DNA of 64,000 nucleotides, taken from CALDTK01 sp965215115. GTDB taxonomy: Bacteria; Bacteroidota; Bacteroidia; Chitinophagales; Saprospiraceae. Each line of letters opens with the position of its first letter. The stretch's first letter is position 1. The translations under genes were made by a program, and so were the position numbers. Positions 18,420-26,795 of the stretch are shown here, in pieces. The notes beneath the pieces were generated by a model. It did not search any database, had not been told where the DNA came from, and saw nothing but the letters and a program-made list of their open reading frames with translations. Location of the stretch: positions 3,472,001 to 3,536,000 of the forward strand of contig OZ244050.1 of the NCBI GenBank assembly GCA_965215115.1, given 5' to 3'.

Positions 18420-20368
18420 GACTTGAGGAGGGCTTCGAGGGTCTCGCCGTTGACCTCGACCGGGAACTCGCGCTCGAGCTCGGCGACCCACCGCTTCTCT
18501 AGCTCGTCCTGGTAGTCGGCGATGACGTAGCCGCGGGCCTCGCTCAGCTTCTTGGGGCCTTTCGGCAAAACCTGCCGCACGACGCCCACGCGCACCGTGT
18601 TGCGGGCGTCGTCGACCTGGGCCGGGACCTCGGCGCCGCGCTTCCACGTGACGGCGTCGAGCTGCGGGTCGCGCCCGCGTTCGGTGGTGCGCTCGGTGTG
18701 CGCGACGACGGAGGAGTCCGCGTTGAACTTCGCCAGCACCTCCTCGGCGCTGTGCTTGCGGGCGTACTTGAGGAGGTCGCTCTCGAGGGATGCGCGCCTG
18801 GCGCTCGGGAAGCTGTAGTAGTCCACCACGGCGCGCTCGGCCCACTGGTAGCGAGGGGCGTTGGCGCGGTAGAAGGCTTCCAGTCCCGCGGTGTCCTGCG
18901 AGGCCTTGTCCCAGACGTTGAGCTTCGTGGCCTCGAAGAGGAGGATGCCCTCCTCGTACTCGCGCATGAGGTTATAGAAGGCCGGGTTGTCGGTGTTGAG
19001 CCGCTCCTCGGTGTAGGCCAGGGTCTGGTCGGCGACGAAGTCCTCGTATAGTTTCCGAAGGGCCGCACGCGGCTCCTGGCCTTGCATACCGCGGCGCTGG
19101 GCCGACTGCTCCTCGAGGTATTCGGCGAAGTCCGCGCCCGTGAAACCCCGTTTTCCGCCGAAGGAGAAGAGTTCGGCCTTCGTGTCGACGGGCAGGGTCC
19201 ACTCCGGTGCGAAGACGCTGTCGCCTGGGTTGCGCAGGACGCGATCCACGGCGGGCTGGTTTTGGCGAAAGCCGTACTTGGCCTGCATCCGCTGCACCAT
19301 CGCCCGCTGGCCCACCTCGTAGCGGGGCAGGCGCTTGACGCGCTGGTAGAGCTCCTGCTTGACGGTGGGCCAGGGCCCCTGCGGCCGGAGGCTCACGCGC
19401 TTGAGGATGTGGTAGCCGACGCGCGTCTCGACCGGTTCGGAGTAGTCGCCATTCTCGGCGAGCGCGAAGGCGGCGTCCTCGAAGGCGCGGTCGTAGCGGT
19501 TGATGCCGAAGAACCCGATGTAGCCCCCGCGCGGCGCCGAGCGGGTGTCCTCGCTGAGGTCGGCGGCGAGTTCGTCGAAGGAGGCGCCATCTCGGAGGGC
19601 CTGGTAGATGCTGTCGATGCGGCGCTTGGCGTCGGCCGGGTCGCCGAGCTCGGCATCCTTGCGGACGAAGATGTGCGCCGCCTCGACCTCGCCGCGCGCG
19701 GGCCGACGGGACAGCGGTCGGATGATGTGGTAGAACTGATCGCTGCGGACCACCGGACTCACCTGCCCCTCGGCCGTCTCGTAGATGGCGTTCTCGAGCG
19801 GGTATAGCCCGGGCGGCAGCGGGGCCGTCACGTAGCCCACGGCGCCACCGTTCTGCGTCACGGAGGGGTCGTCGGAGAGGGCCTTCGCCACCGCGGTCCA
19901 GTCCTCGCCGCCGACGACGCGCCGGCGGGCCTCGGTGATCTTCGCGAAGGCCGCACTCGTGTCCTGGCCGCTGGGCGGCAGCTGCACGGCGATGTGCATC
20001 AGGTCGACGTCGGCGTTGCGGCGCTCGAAGAGTTCGCGGGCCAGGGGCTCGGTGATCTCCTGGTCGGACACGTAGCTATCGGTGAGCTGGCGGCGGTAGC
20101 CGTCGAGCTCCTGGCGCAGGGCCCGGACGGTGTCCAACTGTAGCGCCCGGGCCTTGGCGACCTTTAGTTTGAAGCGCTTGTACAGGTCGAGGTACTCCGT
20201 CACCGAGGCCTGGGTGTAGTCGGCGGAGTCGGCGTTGGTCTTGCGGTAGATGTAGTCGAACTCCTCGACGCCGACGCGCTGGTCCCCGACCGAGAACAGG
20301 ACCGGCGAGTCCTGCGCGCGGCCGGCGGTCGCGAGGGCCGGCGGCGACCGACGCGGCGAGCGTAACAA
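18416..20368 (-). CDS. Periplasmic peptidyl-prolyl isomerase with two parvulin domains
   Basis: 650 residues in the intact frame. Two rotamase modules are visible: residues about 115-225 (HIAVQLPP ... GGAVGYVTAPLPPGLYPLENAIY ... DQFYHIIRP) and 230-335 (AAHIFVRKD ... GGYIGFFGINRYDRAFEDAAF ... VGYHILKRV). The TTG start at 20368 gives no signal peptide. A better one begins at ATG 20390 in another frame (MHLRPRFIVTLAASVAA), and one extra base near 20345-20352 would join it to LATAGRAQDSPVLFSVG. The native start is therefore probably 20390 with a frame error between. An exact repeat copy at 19258 encodes GFRQN. Confidence 0.85.
   Translation of the reverse strand: MLRSPRRSPPALATAGRAQDSPVLFSVGDQRVGVEEFDYIYRKTNADSADYTQASVTEYLDLYKRFKLKVAKARALQLDTVRALRQELDGYRRQLTDSYVSDQEITEPLARELFERRNADVDLMHIAVQLPPSGQDTSAAFAKITEARRRVVGGEDWTAVAKALSDDPSVTQNGGAVGYVTAPLPPGLYPLENAIYETAEGQVSPVVRSDQFYHIIRPLSRRPARGEVEAAHIFVRKDAELGDPADAKRRIDSIYQALRDGASFDELAADLSEDTRSAPRGGYIGFFGINRYDRAFEDAAFALAENGDYSEPVETRVGYHILKRVSLRPQGPWPTVKQELYQRVKRLPRYEVGQRAMVQRMQAKYGFRQNQPAVDRVLRNPGDSVFAPEWTLPVDTKAELFSFGGKRGFTGADFAEYLEEQSAQRRGMQGQEPRAALRKLYEDFVADQTLAYTEERLNTDNPAFYNLMREYEEGILLFEATKLNVWDKASQDTAGLEAFYRANAPRYQWAERAVVDYYSFPSARRASLESDLLKYARKHSAEEVLAKFNADSSVVAHTERTTERGRDPQLDAVTWKRGAEVPAQVDDARNTVRVGVVRQVLPKGPKKLSEARGYVIADYQDELEKRWVAELEREFPVEVNGETLEALLKS
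19258..19273 (+). repeat. exact copy of interspersed 16-mer
   Basis: GGTTTTGGCGAAAGCC; on the coding (minus) strand it reads GFRQN in the two-domain PPIase. Confidence 0.85.
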
Positions 20369-20483
20369 TGAAACGGGGCCGTAGATGCATGTATGGCGTG
20401 TCTGTAAACGATTGTCACTCCGGACGCTGGGCCGCCCTCCCTGTAAAGCGGCGCGAAATTACGGTTTATTGTAGGTCCGCCGG

Positions 20484-23045
20484 CTACTGGTAAAACACCC
20501 GACGCACGCGCGGGCCGATCCCGGTGAAGACCTCGTACGCGATGGTGTCGTACACGCTCGCCAGGGCGCCCACCCCCTGGTCGCGCCCGAAGACCTCCAC
20601 CTCGTCCCCGACCTGCGCCCAGGGGCAGTTGCCGAGGTCGACCATCGTAAAGTCCATACACACCGACCCCACCGTCGGGCAGCGCTGCCCGTCCACCGTG
20701 AGCGCGTAGGCCCCGTGCCCGGCCGAGCGCCGGAGACCATCCGCGTACCCGACGTTGACCACGCCGATGAGGCGGTCGACCTCCGCGACCCCGCCGAGGT
20801 TGTAGCCGACCACGTCCCCCGCCCGCACACGCCGCAGCTGCACCAGGCGCGCGACCCACCGGTGCGCCGGCTCGAGGGCCCCCGGCGCGGCCGCCTCGAG
20901 GCCGAGCCCGTAGACACCCAGCCCGAGGCGGACCATGTCGTGCTGGAGCTCCGGCAGTCGCCAGGCGCCGGCGGAGTTGAGGAGGTGGACCAGGGGCCGG
21001 TAGCCGAGTGCCCGCGTGATGCGTGCGGCGGCGTCGAGGAGGGCGTCGTTCTGCTTTCGCGAAAACGCATCCGCGTCCGGGCGGTCGCTGGCGCTCAGGT
21101 GACTGAAGACGCTCGCGATGCGTAGCGGATGGGCCTGAAGCGCGGCCAGGAGTTCGCCGAGCCCCCCGCCGTCCGCCTCGGTCGCGTCGAAGCCGAGGCG
21201 CCGCATCCCGGTGTCGACCTTGAGGTGCAAGGGCACGGTGGCCCCCGCGGCGCTCCCGGTGTACAGCATCAGCTGCGCCAGCGAACTCACCTCCGGCTCG
21301 AGGCCGTGCGACATCACGAGCCCGACCTCCTCCGGGGGCACGTGCGCCACGATGATCGGTAGGCCGACGCCCTTCGCGCGGATCTCGACGGCCTCGTCGA
21401 CGGTCGCCACCGCGAGGTAGTCCACGCCCCGCTGCTCGAAAAACGCCGCCACCTCGGCCCCGCCGCTCCCGTAGGCACGGGCCTTGACCATGATGCAGAC
21501 CTTGGTCTTCGGCGCGAGGCGCGCGCGGTAGGCGGCGATGTTGTGCGCGAGGGCCCCGAGGCTGATCTCGAGGCGCAGTTCGTGGCTCTGCTCGCGGAGG
21601 TGCCGCGCGATGAGGTCCAAACGTAGTGCCCGCGGACCTTTCACGAGGACGCTGGCGTGTTTTAGCGAAAGCTGATCGAGGGACGCGAGGCAGGCCGCGA
21701 CGCTCGGAAAGCTAGTCACCTCGCCAGGGAGCTCACTCTCGGGGCGCGGTCCGATGACGATGACGCGCGTGACCCTCACGCTTCGTGCCAGGTCCAGTAT
21801 CGCGCTTAGCTCGCGGTCGTGACGCGGGTCGCCGCCGCCGTGTGTCCCGACGATCCACACCCGCGGTCCCCCCGGCGCCGCGTGCTGGGAGTAGAACTCC
21901 GCGGCCGCCGCGAAGCCCTCCAAATCGGCGCTGTAGCTGTCGTCGATGATGCGCATCCCGTCCCGCCCGGCGTAGGCCTGGAGGCGCATGTCTTCCTGGG
22001 GTAGGTCGCGGATCGCCCTGGGCAGGTCGGCGCGGAGCGTTTCGGTCTCTATGTCCGCCGCGCCTTGCTGCAACATACTCAACGCCCCGATGACGGCGTG
22101 GCACAAGTTCTGCCGCGAGGCCGCGTCCGCGTAGACGCACGGTAGCGAGGGCGGGGCTTTCGCCAAAACGGCTTGCGCCAAAACGGCTTTCGCCAAAACA
22201 CCCGGACCGTTGGCCTGCATCTCGAGGGTCCCCCGCGCGATGCGGACGCGGCATTCGGGGGGAGGGTAAACGTCGTCGCGGGTCGACCACGCCAGCAGCG
22301 CCGGGCCCGACGGGAGGCCTTCCCGCCACTCGGTCACGCCTCGGTGGAGCCAGGGGTCGTCGGCGCAGTAGACGAGGAGGCGGCTGCGCCGAAACAGCGA
22401 AAGCTTCTCGCGCAGCTTGTGCGCCCGATCGTCGAAGCCGTGGTCGTGCGCCGCGCCGAGGTTCGTGAGGATGCCGACGGTGGGGCGGATCATGGCCTCG
22501 AGGGCGTCCATCTCGCCGCCCGCGGAGATGCCGGCTTCGACGATGCTCGGGGCCCGCTCGGCGTGCAGGAGGCTCAGGGCGACTCCGAGTTGTGAGTTGT
22601 AGCTGCCGGGGCTGCGGTACGCCGGCGCCCCGAGCTGCCGCAACAGCGCGTAGGTCCACTCCTTGACGATCGTCTTGCCGTTGGAGCCGGTCACCGCGAG
22701 GACGGGATGTCGGAGTTTACTCCGCGTAGCGGCGGCGAGCGACTGCGCCGCCGCGAGTACGTCCTCGACGATCCAGTACGCGGCCGCGGCTTGCGTCGGT
22801 TTCGTGAGTAGATCGTAGTCGTGGGCGCTTACGCAAAACATGCCGACCCCCCGGGCGAGCAACTCCGGGACGAAGTCGGTGCCGCGGCGAGCCCCGCCCG
22901 GGAGGGCCAGGAAGCACGTGCCCCCGGTCGGGAACGGCAGTCGCGAGTCGAATACCCAGCGCCGGACGGGCTCCGCGCCGGCATCCGCCCCGACCACTCT
23001 ACCGCCGGCCACCCGCCGGGCCTCATGTAGTGTATACGTAATCAC
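20484..23045 (-). CDS. Bifunctional MurF ligase / alanine racemase
   Basis: 853 residues from GTG 23045. N-terminal MurF half (1-460): AVTGSNGKT ATP-binding loop, SYNSQLGVALSLL and IVEAGIS, and a Mur-ligase C-domain; it adds D-Ala-D-Ala to UDP-MurNAc-tripeptide. C-terminal alanine racemase half: PLP-lysine motif MVKARAYGSG, GMRRLGF, and VGYADGLRRS with the second catalytic Tyr. Such fusions are typical of Bacteroidota. Residues VLAKA-VLAQA-VLAKA, produced by three tandem 15-bp repeat units, are inserted in the Mur middle domain. Two further degenerate copies lie at 21052 and 21658. It diverges from purH with a 48-bp gap. Confidence 0.93.
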   Translation of the reverse strand: MITYTLHEARRVAGGRVVGADAGAEPVRRWVFDSRLPFPTGGTCFLALPGGARRGTDFVPELLARGVGMFCVSAHDYDLLTKPTQAAAAYWIVEDVLAAAQSLAAATRSKLRHPVLAVTGSNGKTIVKEWTYALLRQLGAPAYRSPGSYNSQLGVALSLLHAERAPSIVEAGISAGGEMDALEAMIRPTVGILTNLGAAHDHGFDDRAHKLREKLSLFRRSRLLVYCADDPWLHRGVTEWREGLPSGPALLAWSTRDDVYPPPECRVRIARGTLEMQANGPGVLAKAVLAQAVLAKAPPSLPCVYADAASRQNLCHAVIGALSMLQQGAADIETETLRADLPRAIRDLPQEDMRLQAYAGRDGMRIIDDSYSADLEGFAAAAEFYSQHAAPGGPRVWIVGTHGGGDPRHDRELSAILDLARSVRVTRVIVIGPRPESELPGEVTSFPSVAACLASLDQLSLKHASVLVKGPRALRLDLIARHLREQSHELRLEISLGALAHNIAAYRARLAPKTKVCIMVKARAYGSGGAEVAAFFEQRGVDYLAVATVDEAVEIRAKGVGLPIIVAHVPPEEVGLVMSHGLEPEVSSLAQLMLYTGSAAGATVPLHLKVDTGMRRLGFDATEADGGGLGELLAALQAHPLRIASVFSHLSASDRPDADAFSRKQNDALLDAAARITRALGYRPLVHLLNSAGAWRLPELQHDMVRLGLGVYGLGLEAAAPGALEPAHRWVARLVQLRRVRAGDVVGYNLGGVAEVDRLIGVVNVGYADGLRRSAGHGAYALTVDGQRCPTVGSVCMDFTMVDLGNCPWAQVGDEVEVFGRDQGVGALASVYDTIAYEVFTGIGPRVRRVFYQ
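22155..22199 (-). repeat. Three tandem 15-bp units of the interspersed repeat
   Basis: GGCTTTCGCCAAAAC, GGCTTGCGCCAAAAC and GGCTTTCGCCAAAAC lie head to tail at 22155, 22170 and 22185. As 15 is a multiple of three, the murF-alr frame survives and gains pentapeptide repeats. Confidence 0.9.
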
Positions 23046-23080
23046 TCCGCAAAGGAAACCACGGGGCCGCGGCACCCGGC

Positions 23081-23088
23081 TACCTTCG
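23081..23088 (+). promoter_or_regulatory. Candidate -7 promoter box for purH
   Basis: TACCTTCG ends 5 nt before the purH ATG. By the Bacteroidota promoter geometry, transcription would start at or very near the start codon (leaderless). The same box with the same 5-nt spacing occurs before the enoyl-CoA hydratase gene. Confidence 0.4.
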
Positions 23089-23093
23089 CGCGC

Positions 23094-24671
23094 ATGGACC
23101 AACGCCCCATCCGCAGCGCGCTCGTATCGGTATACAATAAGGAGGGCCTCGAGCCCCTCCTCGAACTCCTGGCCGCGCGGGGCGTCAAACTTTACAGCAC
23201 CGGCGGCACCCAGACGCACCTCGAGGGCCTCGGCTACGAGGTGACTTCCGTCGAGTCGATCACGGGCTACCCGAGCATCCTCGACGGGCGCGTCAAGACC
23301 CTGCACCCGGCCGTCTTCGGCGGTATCCTCGCCCGTCGGGAGCCGGGCCACCTCGCCGAACTCGAGGCCCACGACCTGCCGGAGATCGACCTCGTGATCG
23401 TCGATCTGTACCCCTTCGAGGAGACCCTGGCCAGTACGCAGGAAGAGGCGCGAATCATCGAGAAGATCGACATAGGGGGCATCAGCCTCATCCGTGCGGC
23501 GGCGAAGAACTATCGCGACGTGGCCATCGTCCCCGGTAAGGCCGCGTACGGGCCGGCCCTCGAGATGCTGCGCGCGGGCGACGGCAAATTCACGACCGCC
23601 AACCGGAGGACGCTGGCCGGTTACGCCTTCGCCGAGAGCGCCCGCTACGACGCGGCGATCAGCGGCTACTTCGACCGGCAAATCCGCGAGGCCAGCGCGG
23701 ACGCGCGAGCGGCAGGGAGTGGCGCGGGGGACGGGCCGCAGGCTCGCTTCCGGGCAGAGGCCTCCCCCGCGACCGTCCTGCGCTACGGCGAGAACCCCCA
23801 CCAGCGCGCGACCTTCTTCGGTGACCTGGGGGAGGCCTTCACGCAACTCCACGGCAAGGAGCTGAGCTACAACAACCTCGTCGACACCGAGGCGGCGCAC
23901 TCGCTGGTGGCGGAGTTCGAGCAGGCCGACCCGACGGCAGTCATCATCAAGCACACCAACGCCTGCGGGGTGGCCACGAGGACATCTTTGGTCGAGGCCT
24001 GGGGCGCGGCCCTCGCGGCCGATCCGGTGTCGGCCTTCGGGGGCATCCTGGGCTTCAACCGGACCGTCGACCTCGCCACCGCCCGCGAGATGGACAAGCT
24101 CTTCTTCGAGGTGGCCCTCGCGCCGGGCTACGACGACGACGCCCTCGAGGTGCTGAAGCGCAAGAAGGACCGCCGCCTGCTGCAGGTCACGAGTTTCGCG
24201 CGGGGGATGCTGCAGTTCCGGTCGATGTTCGGGGGCGTCATCGAGCAGGAGGTCGACCTACGGCGCGTGACCCTCGACGACCTCACCGTGGTCACGGCGG
24301 CCGAGCCGACGCAGGCGCAGGTGACGGACATGCTGTTCGCCAACATCTGCGCCAAGCACCTGAAGAGCAACACGGTGGCCCTGGTCCGCGACCGACAGTT
24401 GCTGGCGATGGGGTGCGGGCAGACCAGTCGCGTGGACGCCCTCCGGCAGGCCATCGCCAAGGCGGGGGCCTTCGGGTTCGACCTCGGGGGGTCGGTACTC
24501 GCGAGTGATGCCTTCTTCCCGTTCTCGGACTGCGTCGAGATTGCCGCGGAGGCGGGGGTGAAGGCCGTGATCCAGCCCGGGGGCTCGATCCGTGACGCGG
24601 ACAGCGTCGCGGCGGCGGACGCGGCGGGGGTCGCGATGGTGACTACGGGCGTGCGTCACTTCAAGCACTGA
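23094..24671 (+). CDS. purH: Bifunctional AICAR formyltransferase / IMP cyclohydrolase PurH
   Basis: 525 residues, usual length. It catalyses the last two steps of de novo IMP synthesis. N-terminal cyclohydrolase (MGS-like) domain: ALVSVYNKEG, YSTGGTQTHLEG, DGRVKTLHP. C-terminal transformylase: LRYGENPHQRA, KHTNACGVA, SDAFFPFSD and a terminal RDADSVAAAD. The TGA stop overlaps the ATG of coaX (TGATG), so the two are translationally coupled. Confidence 0.96.
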   Translation: MDQRPIRSALVSVYNKEGLEPLLELLAARGVKLYSTGGTQTHLEGLGYEVTSVESITGYPSILDGRVKTLHPAVFGGILARREPGHLAELEAHDLPEIDLVIVDLYPFEETLASTQEEARIIEKIDIGGISLIRAAAKNYRDVAIVPGKAAYGPALEMLRAGDGKFTTANRRTLAGYAFAESARYDAAISGYFDRQIREASADARAAGSGAGDGPQARFRAEASPATVLRYGENPHQRATFFGDLGEAFTQLHGKELSYNNLVDTEAAHSLVAEFEQADPTAVIIKHTNACGVATRTSLVEAWGAALAADPVSAFGGILGFNRTVDLATAREMDKLFFEVALAPGYDDDALEVLKRKKDRRLLQVTSFARGMLQFRSMFGGVIEQEVDLRRVTLDDLTVVTAAEPTQAQVTDMLFANICAKHLKSNTVALVRDRQLLAMGCGQTSRVDALRQAIAKAGAFGFDLGGSVLASDAFFPFSDCVEIAAEAGVKAVIQPGGSIRDADSVAAADAAGVAMVTTGVRHFKH

Positions 24672-25468
24672 TGTCCGCCGGGGGAGGTGCGCCGGGCGCG
24701 CCAGGTCCAGGGCGCGCGCTAGAGACCTGGGTCCTGGACCTCGGCAATACGCGACTGAAGTTCGGGCGCTTCGTAGACTGGGGCCTGCGCGAGGTACACG
24801 CCTGGCCGCGCGACCGGGAGGCGGTCGCCTTCGAGTGGCTCTTGCGCCAGCCGAGCGACGGCTACGCGATCATGTCGGGGCGCGCCGAGGACGAGCGTCG
24901 GCGACCGAGCCTGGAGGCCATCGCCGCGTGCTGGAGTTACGTCCCGGGCCAGGCGCTGCCGGTTACGCTCTATTACGACACCCCGACGACGCTCGGGGTC
25001 GATCGCCTGGCAGCGGTCGTGGGGGCACAGGCGATATACCCAGCGACGGACCTCGCGGTCGTGAGCGTCGGCACCTGTATGACGGTAGAGTACTTAACGG
25101 CGGGCGGGGCCTACCTCGGGGGCAGCATCTCGCCGGGGGTGCGGATGCGGGCGCGGGCCATGCACGAGTTCACCGGCAAACTACCCGCGGTGCCCCTGGT
25201 TTTGCCGGAAGGCCCCCCCGTCGGTGTCTCGACGGTGACGGCGCTGCAGCAGGGCGCGATCCGGGGGGCGGCCCTCGAAATGAAAGGCTGGTGGGAGACG
25301 TTCCGGACACTCCGAAGTCCCGATTCCGCTGGCTCCGCCCCCCGACTACTGATATGTGGCGGGGACGCCGCACTTTTGCACCCGCTTAGCCCCGCCGGGG
25401 CCGAGCTGCGACCATACCTCTCGATCGAGGGGCTGGCCCAACTACACAGACATGCTCTCAGCGCCTAA
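24671..25468 (+). CDS. coaX: Type III pantothenate kinase CoaX
   Basis: 265 residues. Phosphorylates pantothenate as first step of CoA synthesis. ASKHA-fold motifs: LDLGNTRLKFG (phosphate 1), DTPTTLGVDRLAAVVGA with the catalytic Asp, VGTCMTVEYL (phosphate 2) and GGSISPGVRMRARAMHEFTGKLP. The first 18 residues are Gly/Pro-rich and unusual for the family, so a later start is possible. It is coupled to purH at its 5' end and overlaps the next gene by 17 bp. Confidence 0.93.
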   Translation: MSAGGGAPGAPGPGRALETWVLDLGNTRLKFGRFVDWGLREVHAWPRDREAVAFEWLLRQPSDGYAIMSGRAEDERRRPSLEAIAACWSYVPGQALPVTLYYDTPTTLGVDRLAAVVGAQAIYPATDLAVVSVGTCMTVEYLTAGGAYLGGSISPGVRMRARAMHEFTGKLPAVPLVLPEGPPVGVSTVTALQQGAIRGAALEMKGWWETFRTLRSPDSAGSAPRLLICGGDAALLHPLSPAGAELRPYLSIEGLAQLHRHALSA

Positions 25469-26786
25469 GTACTCTCTCGCGTTCGCCCTCGCGCTCGCCG
25501 CCCTGGGCGCCGGGGCCCAGGAGATCTCCGACCCGAAGGTCAACTCGCCGTTCTCGCGCTTCGGGATCGGCGACGTGAGCTTCCCGGGCTACGCGACGCA
25601 GTCGGCGATGGGGGGCGTCGGACTCGCCTACTCGGACCTCCACGTTCCCAATCCGCTGAACCCGGCCTCGCTGGGGGCCCTCCGGTTCGCGACCTACCAG
25701 GTCGGCGTTGGGGTGTCCCGCAACACGCTGACCGCCAACGGACGCGAGAACCAGGGCATCGGTGGCAACCTCGAGTACCTCAGCCTCGCCTTTACGACGC
25801 GCAACACGCTCAACGACCTCTTCGACGCCCGGACCCGCAGGTACCGCTACTCGACCCTGGTGTCGGTGTCGCCGTACAGCACGCAGGGCTACAACATCCA
25901 ACTCAGCTCCACGCAACCCGAAGTCGGGACGGTGGGCAGTAGCTTCCTGGGCACGGGCGGGTTCTACCGTCTGCGGTCTTCGCACGCCCTGGAGATCGAC
26001 AGGAAGCTGCGACTTGGGATCGGGCTGAGCTACATCTTCGGTCGCCGCAATTCACAGGCGCTCCTCAGGACCGTAGACATCGCCGGGAGCGGACAGATCA
26101 CCGACACCGAATCCTTCCGCGTACGTGGTGTGGAACTGGAGGCCGGGGGGCAGTACGACGTTGTTTTGGCGCAAGCCGACGAACGCCCGACCAAGGTCCT
26201 GGCCCTCGGGGCTACGTTCAGCTACACCGGCGACCTCACGGGCGGCGGACGGCGCGTCATCACCCGGCAGAGTGCCTTTCCGGGACTTGGGCAGGTCTCC
26301 GATACCCTGGCCCTGCTGGACGACCAGGAGCAGCGGCTGACCATGCCGCTGGCCTTCGGCGGCGGGTTTTACTACCGCAAGGTTAACCACTACAGCTTCG
26401 GCGCGGACGTCGGGTACAAGACTTGGGACCGCTACGACGACAACCTCAACCCGGACGAGACGCTCGAGAGCGGCATCAACGTGGCCGTCGGCGCGGAGTA
26501 CATCCCGAACTACCAGAGCTTCAACAAGTACCACAACACCATCCGCTACCGCGTGGGCGCGTACTACAAGTCGGACCCGCGCCCCGGCGTGGACGCCGAC
26601 CAGGGGCTGACGCTGGGATTGGGACTGCCGGTCATTCGGCCGCGCGAGGAATTATCCTATGTTAATTTGAGCCTAAACGCCGGATCTCTTGTTACCCCCG
26701 GGGACATAGACCAACGATACTTGCGTTTGACCGTGGGCTTCGCCCTTACGGACAACACCTGGTTCTACAAACGACGCTTTAAGTAA
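25452..26786 (+). CDS. Outer-membrane beta-barrel protein (FadL/PorQ-like)
   Basis: 444 residues from ATG 25452, chosen because it opens into a signal peptide (YSLAFALALAALGAGAQE). The mature start SPFSRFGIGDVSFPGYATQSAMGGVG, then NPLNPASLGAL, is a conserved Bacteroidota outer-membrane opening. The remainder alternates as in beta strands and ends NTWFYKRRFK. No ligand can be proposed. It overlaps the end of coaX, and the TPR protein follows after 9 bp. A degenerate repeat copy (26162) encodes VLAQA. Confidence 0.75.
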   Translation: MLSAPKYSLAFALALAALGAGAQEISDPKVNSPFSRFGIGDVSFPGYATQSAMGGVGLAYSDLHVPNPLNPASLGALRFATYQVGVGVSRNTLTANGRENQGIGGNLEYLSLAFTTRNTLNDLFDARTRRYRYSTLVSVSPYSTQGYNIQLSSTQPEVGTVGSSFLGTGGFYRLRSSHALEIDRKLRLGIGLSYIFGRRNSQALLRTVDIAGSGQITDTESFRVRGVELEAGGQYDVVLAQADERPTKVLALGATFSYTGDLTGGGRRVITRQSAFPGLGQVSDTLALLDDQEQRLTMPLAFGGGFYYRKVNHYSFGADVGYKTWDRYDDNLNPDETLESGINVAVGAEYIPNYQSFNKYHNTIRYRVGAYYKSDPRPGVDADQGLTLGLGLPVIRPREELSYVNLSLNAGSLVTPGDIDQRYLRLTVGFALTDNTWFYKRRFK

Positions 26787-26795
26787 AACTTACAC

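Noticed and set aside
23046..23954. 5' extension of murF-alr to 23954
   Set aside because: It would overlap purH antisense; the MurF family start is at the GTG 23045.
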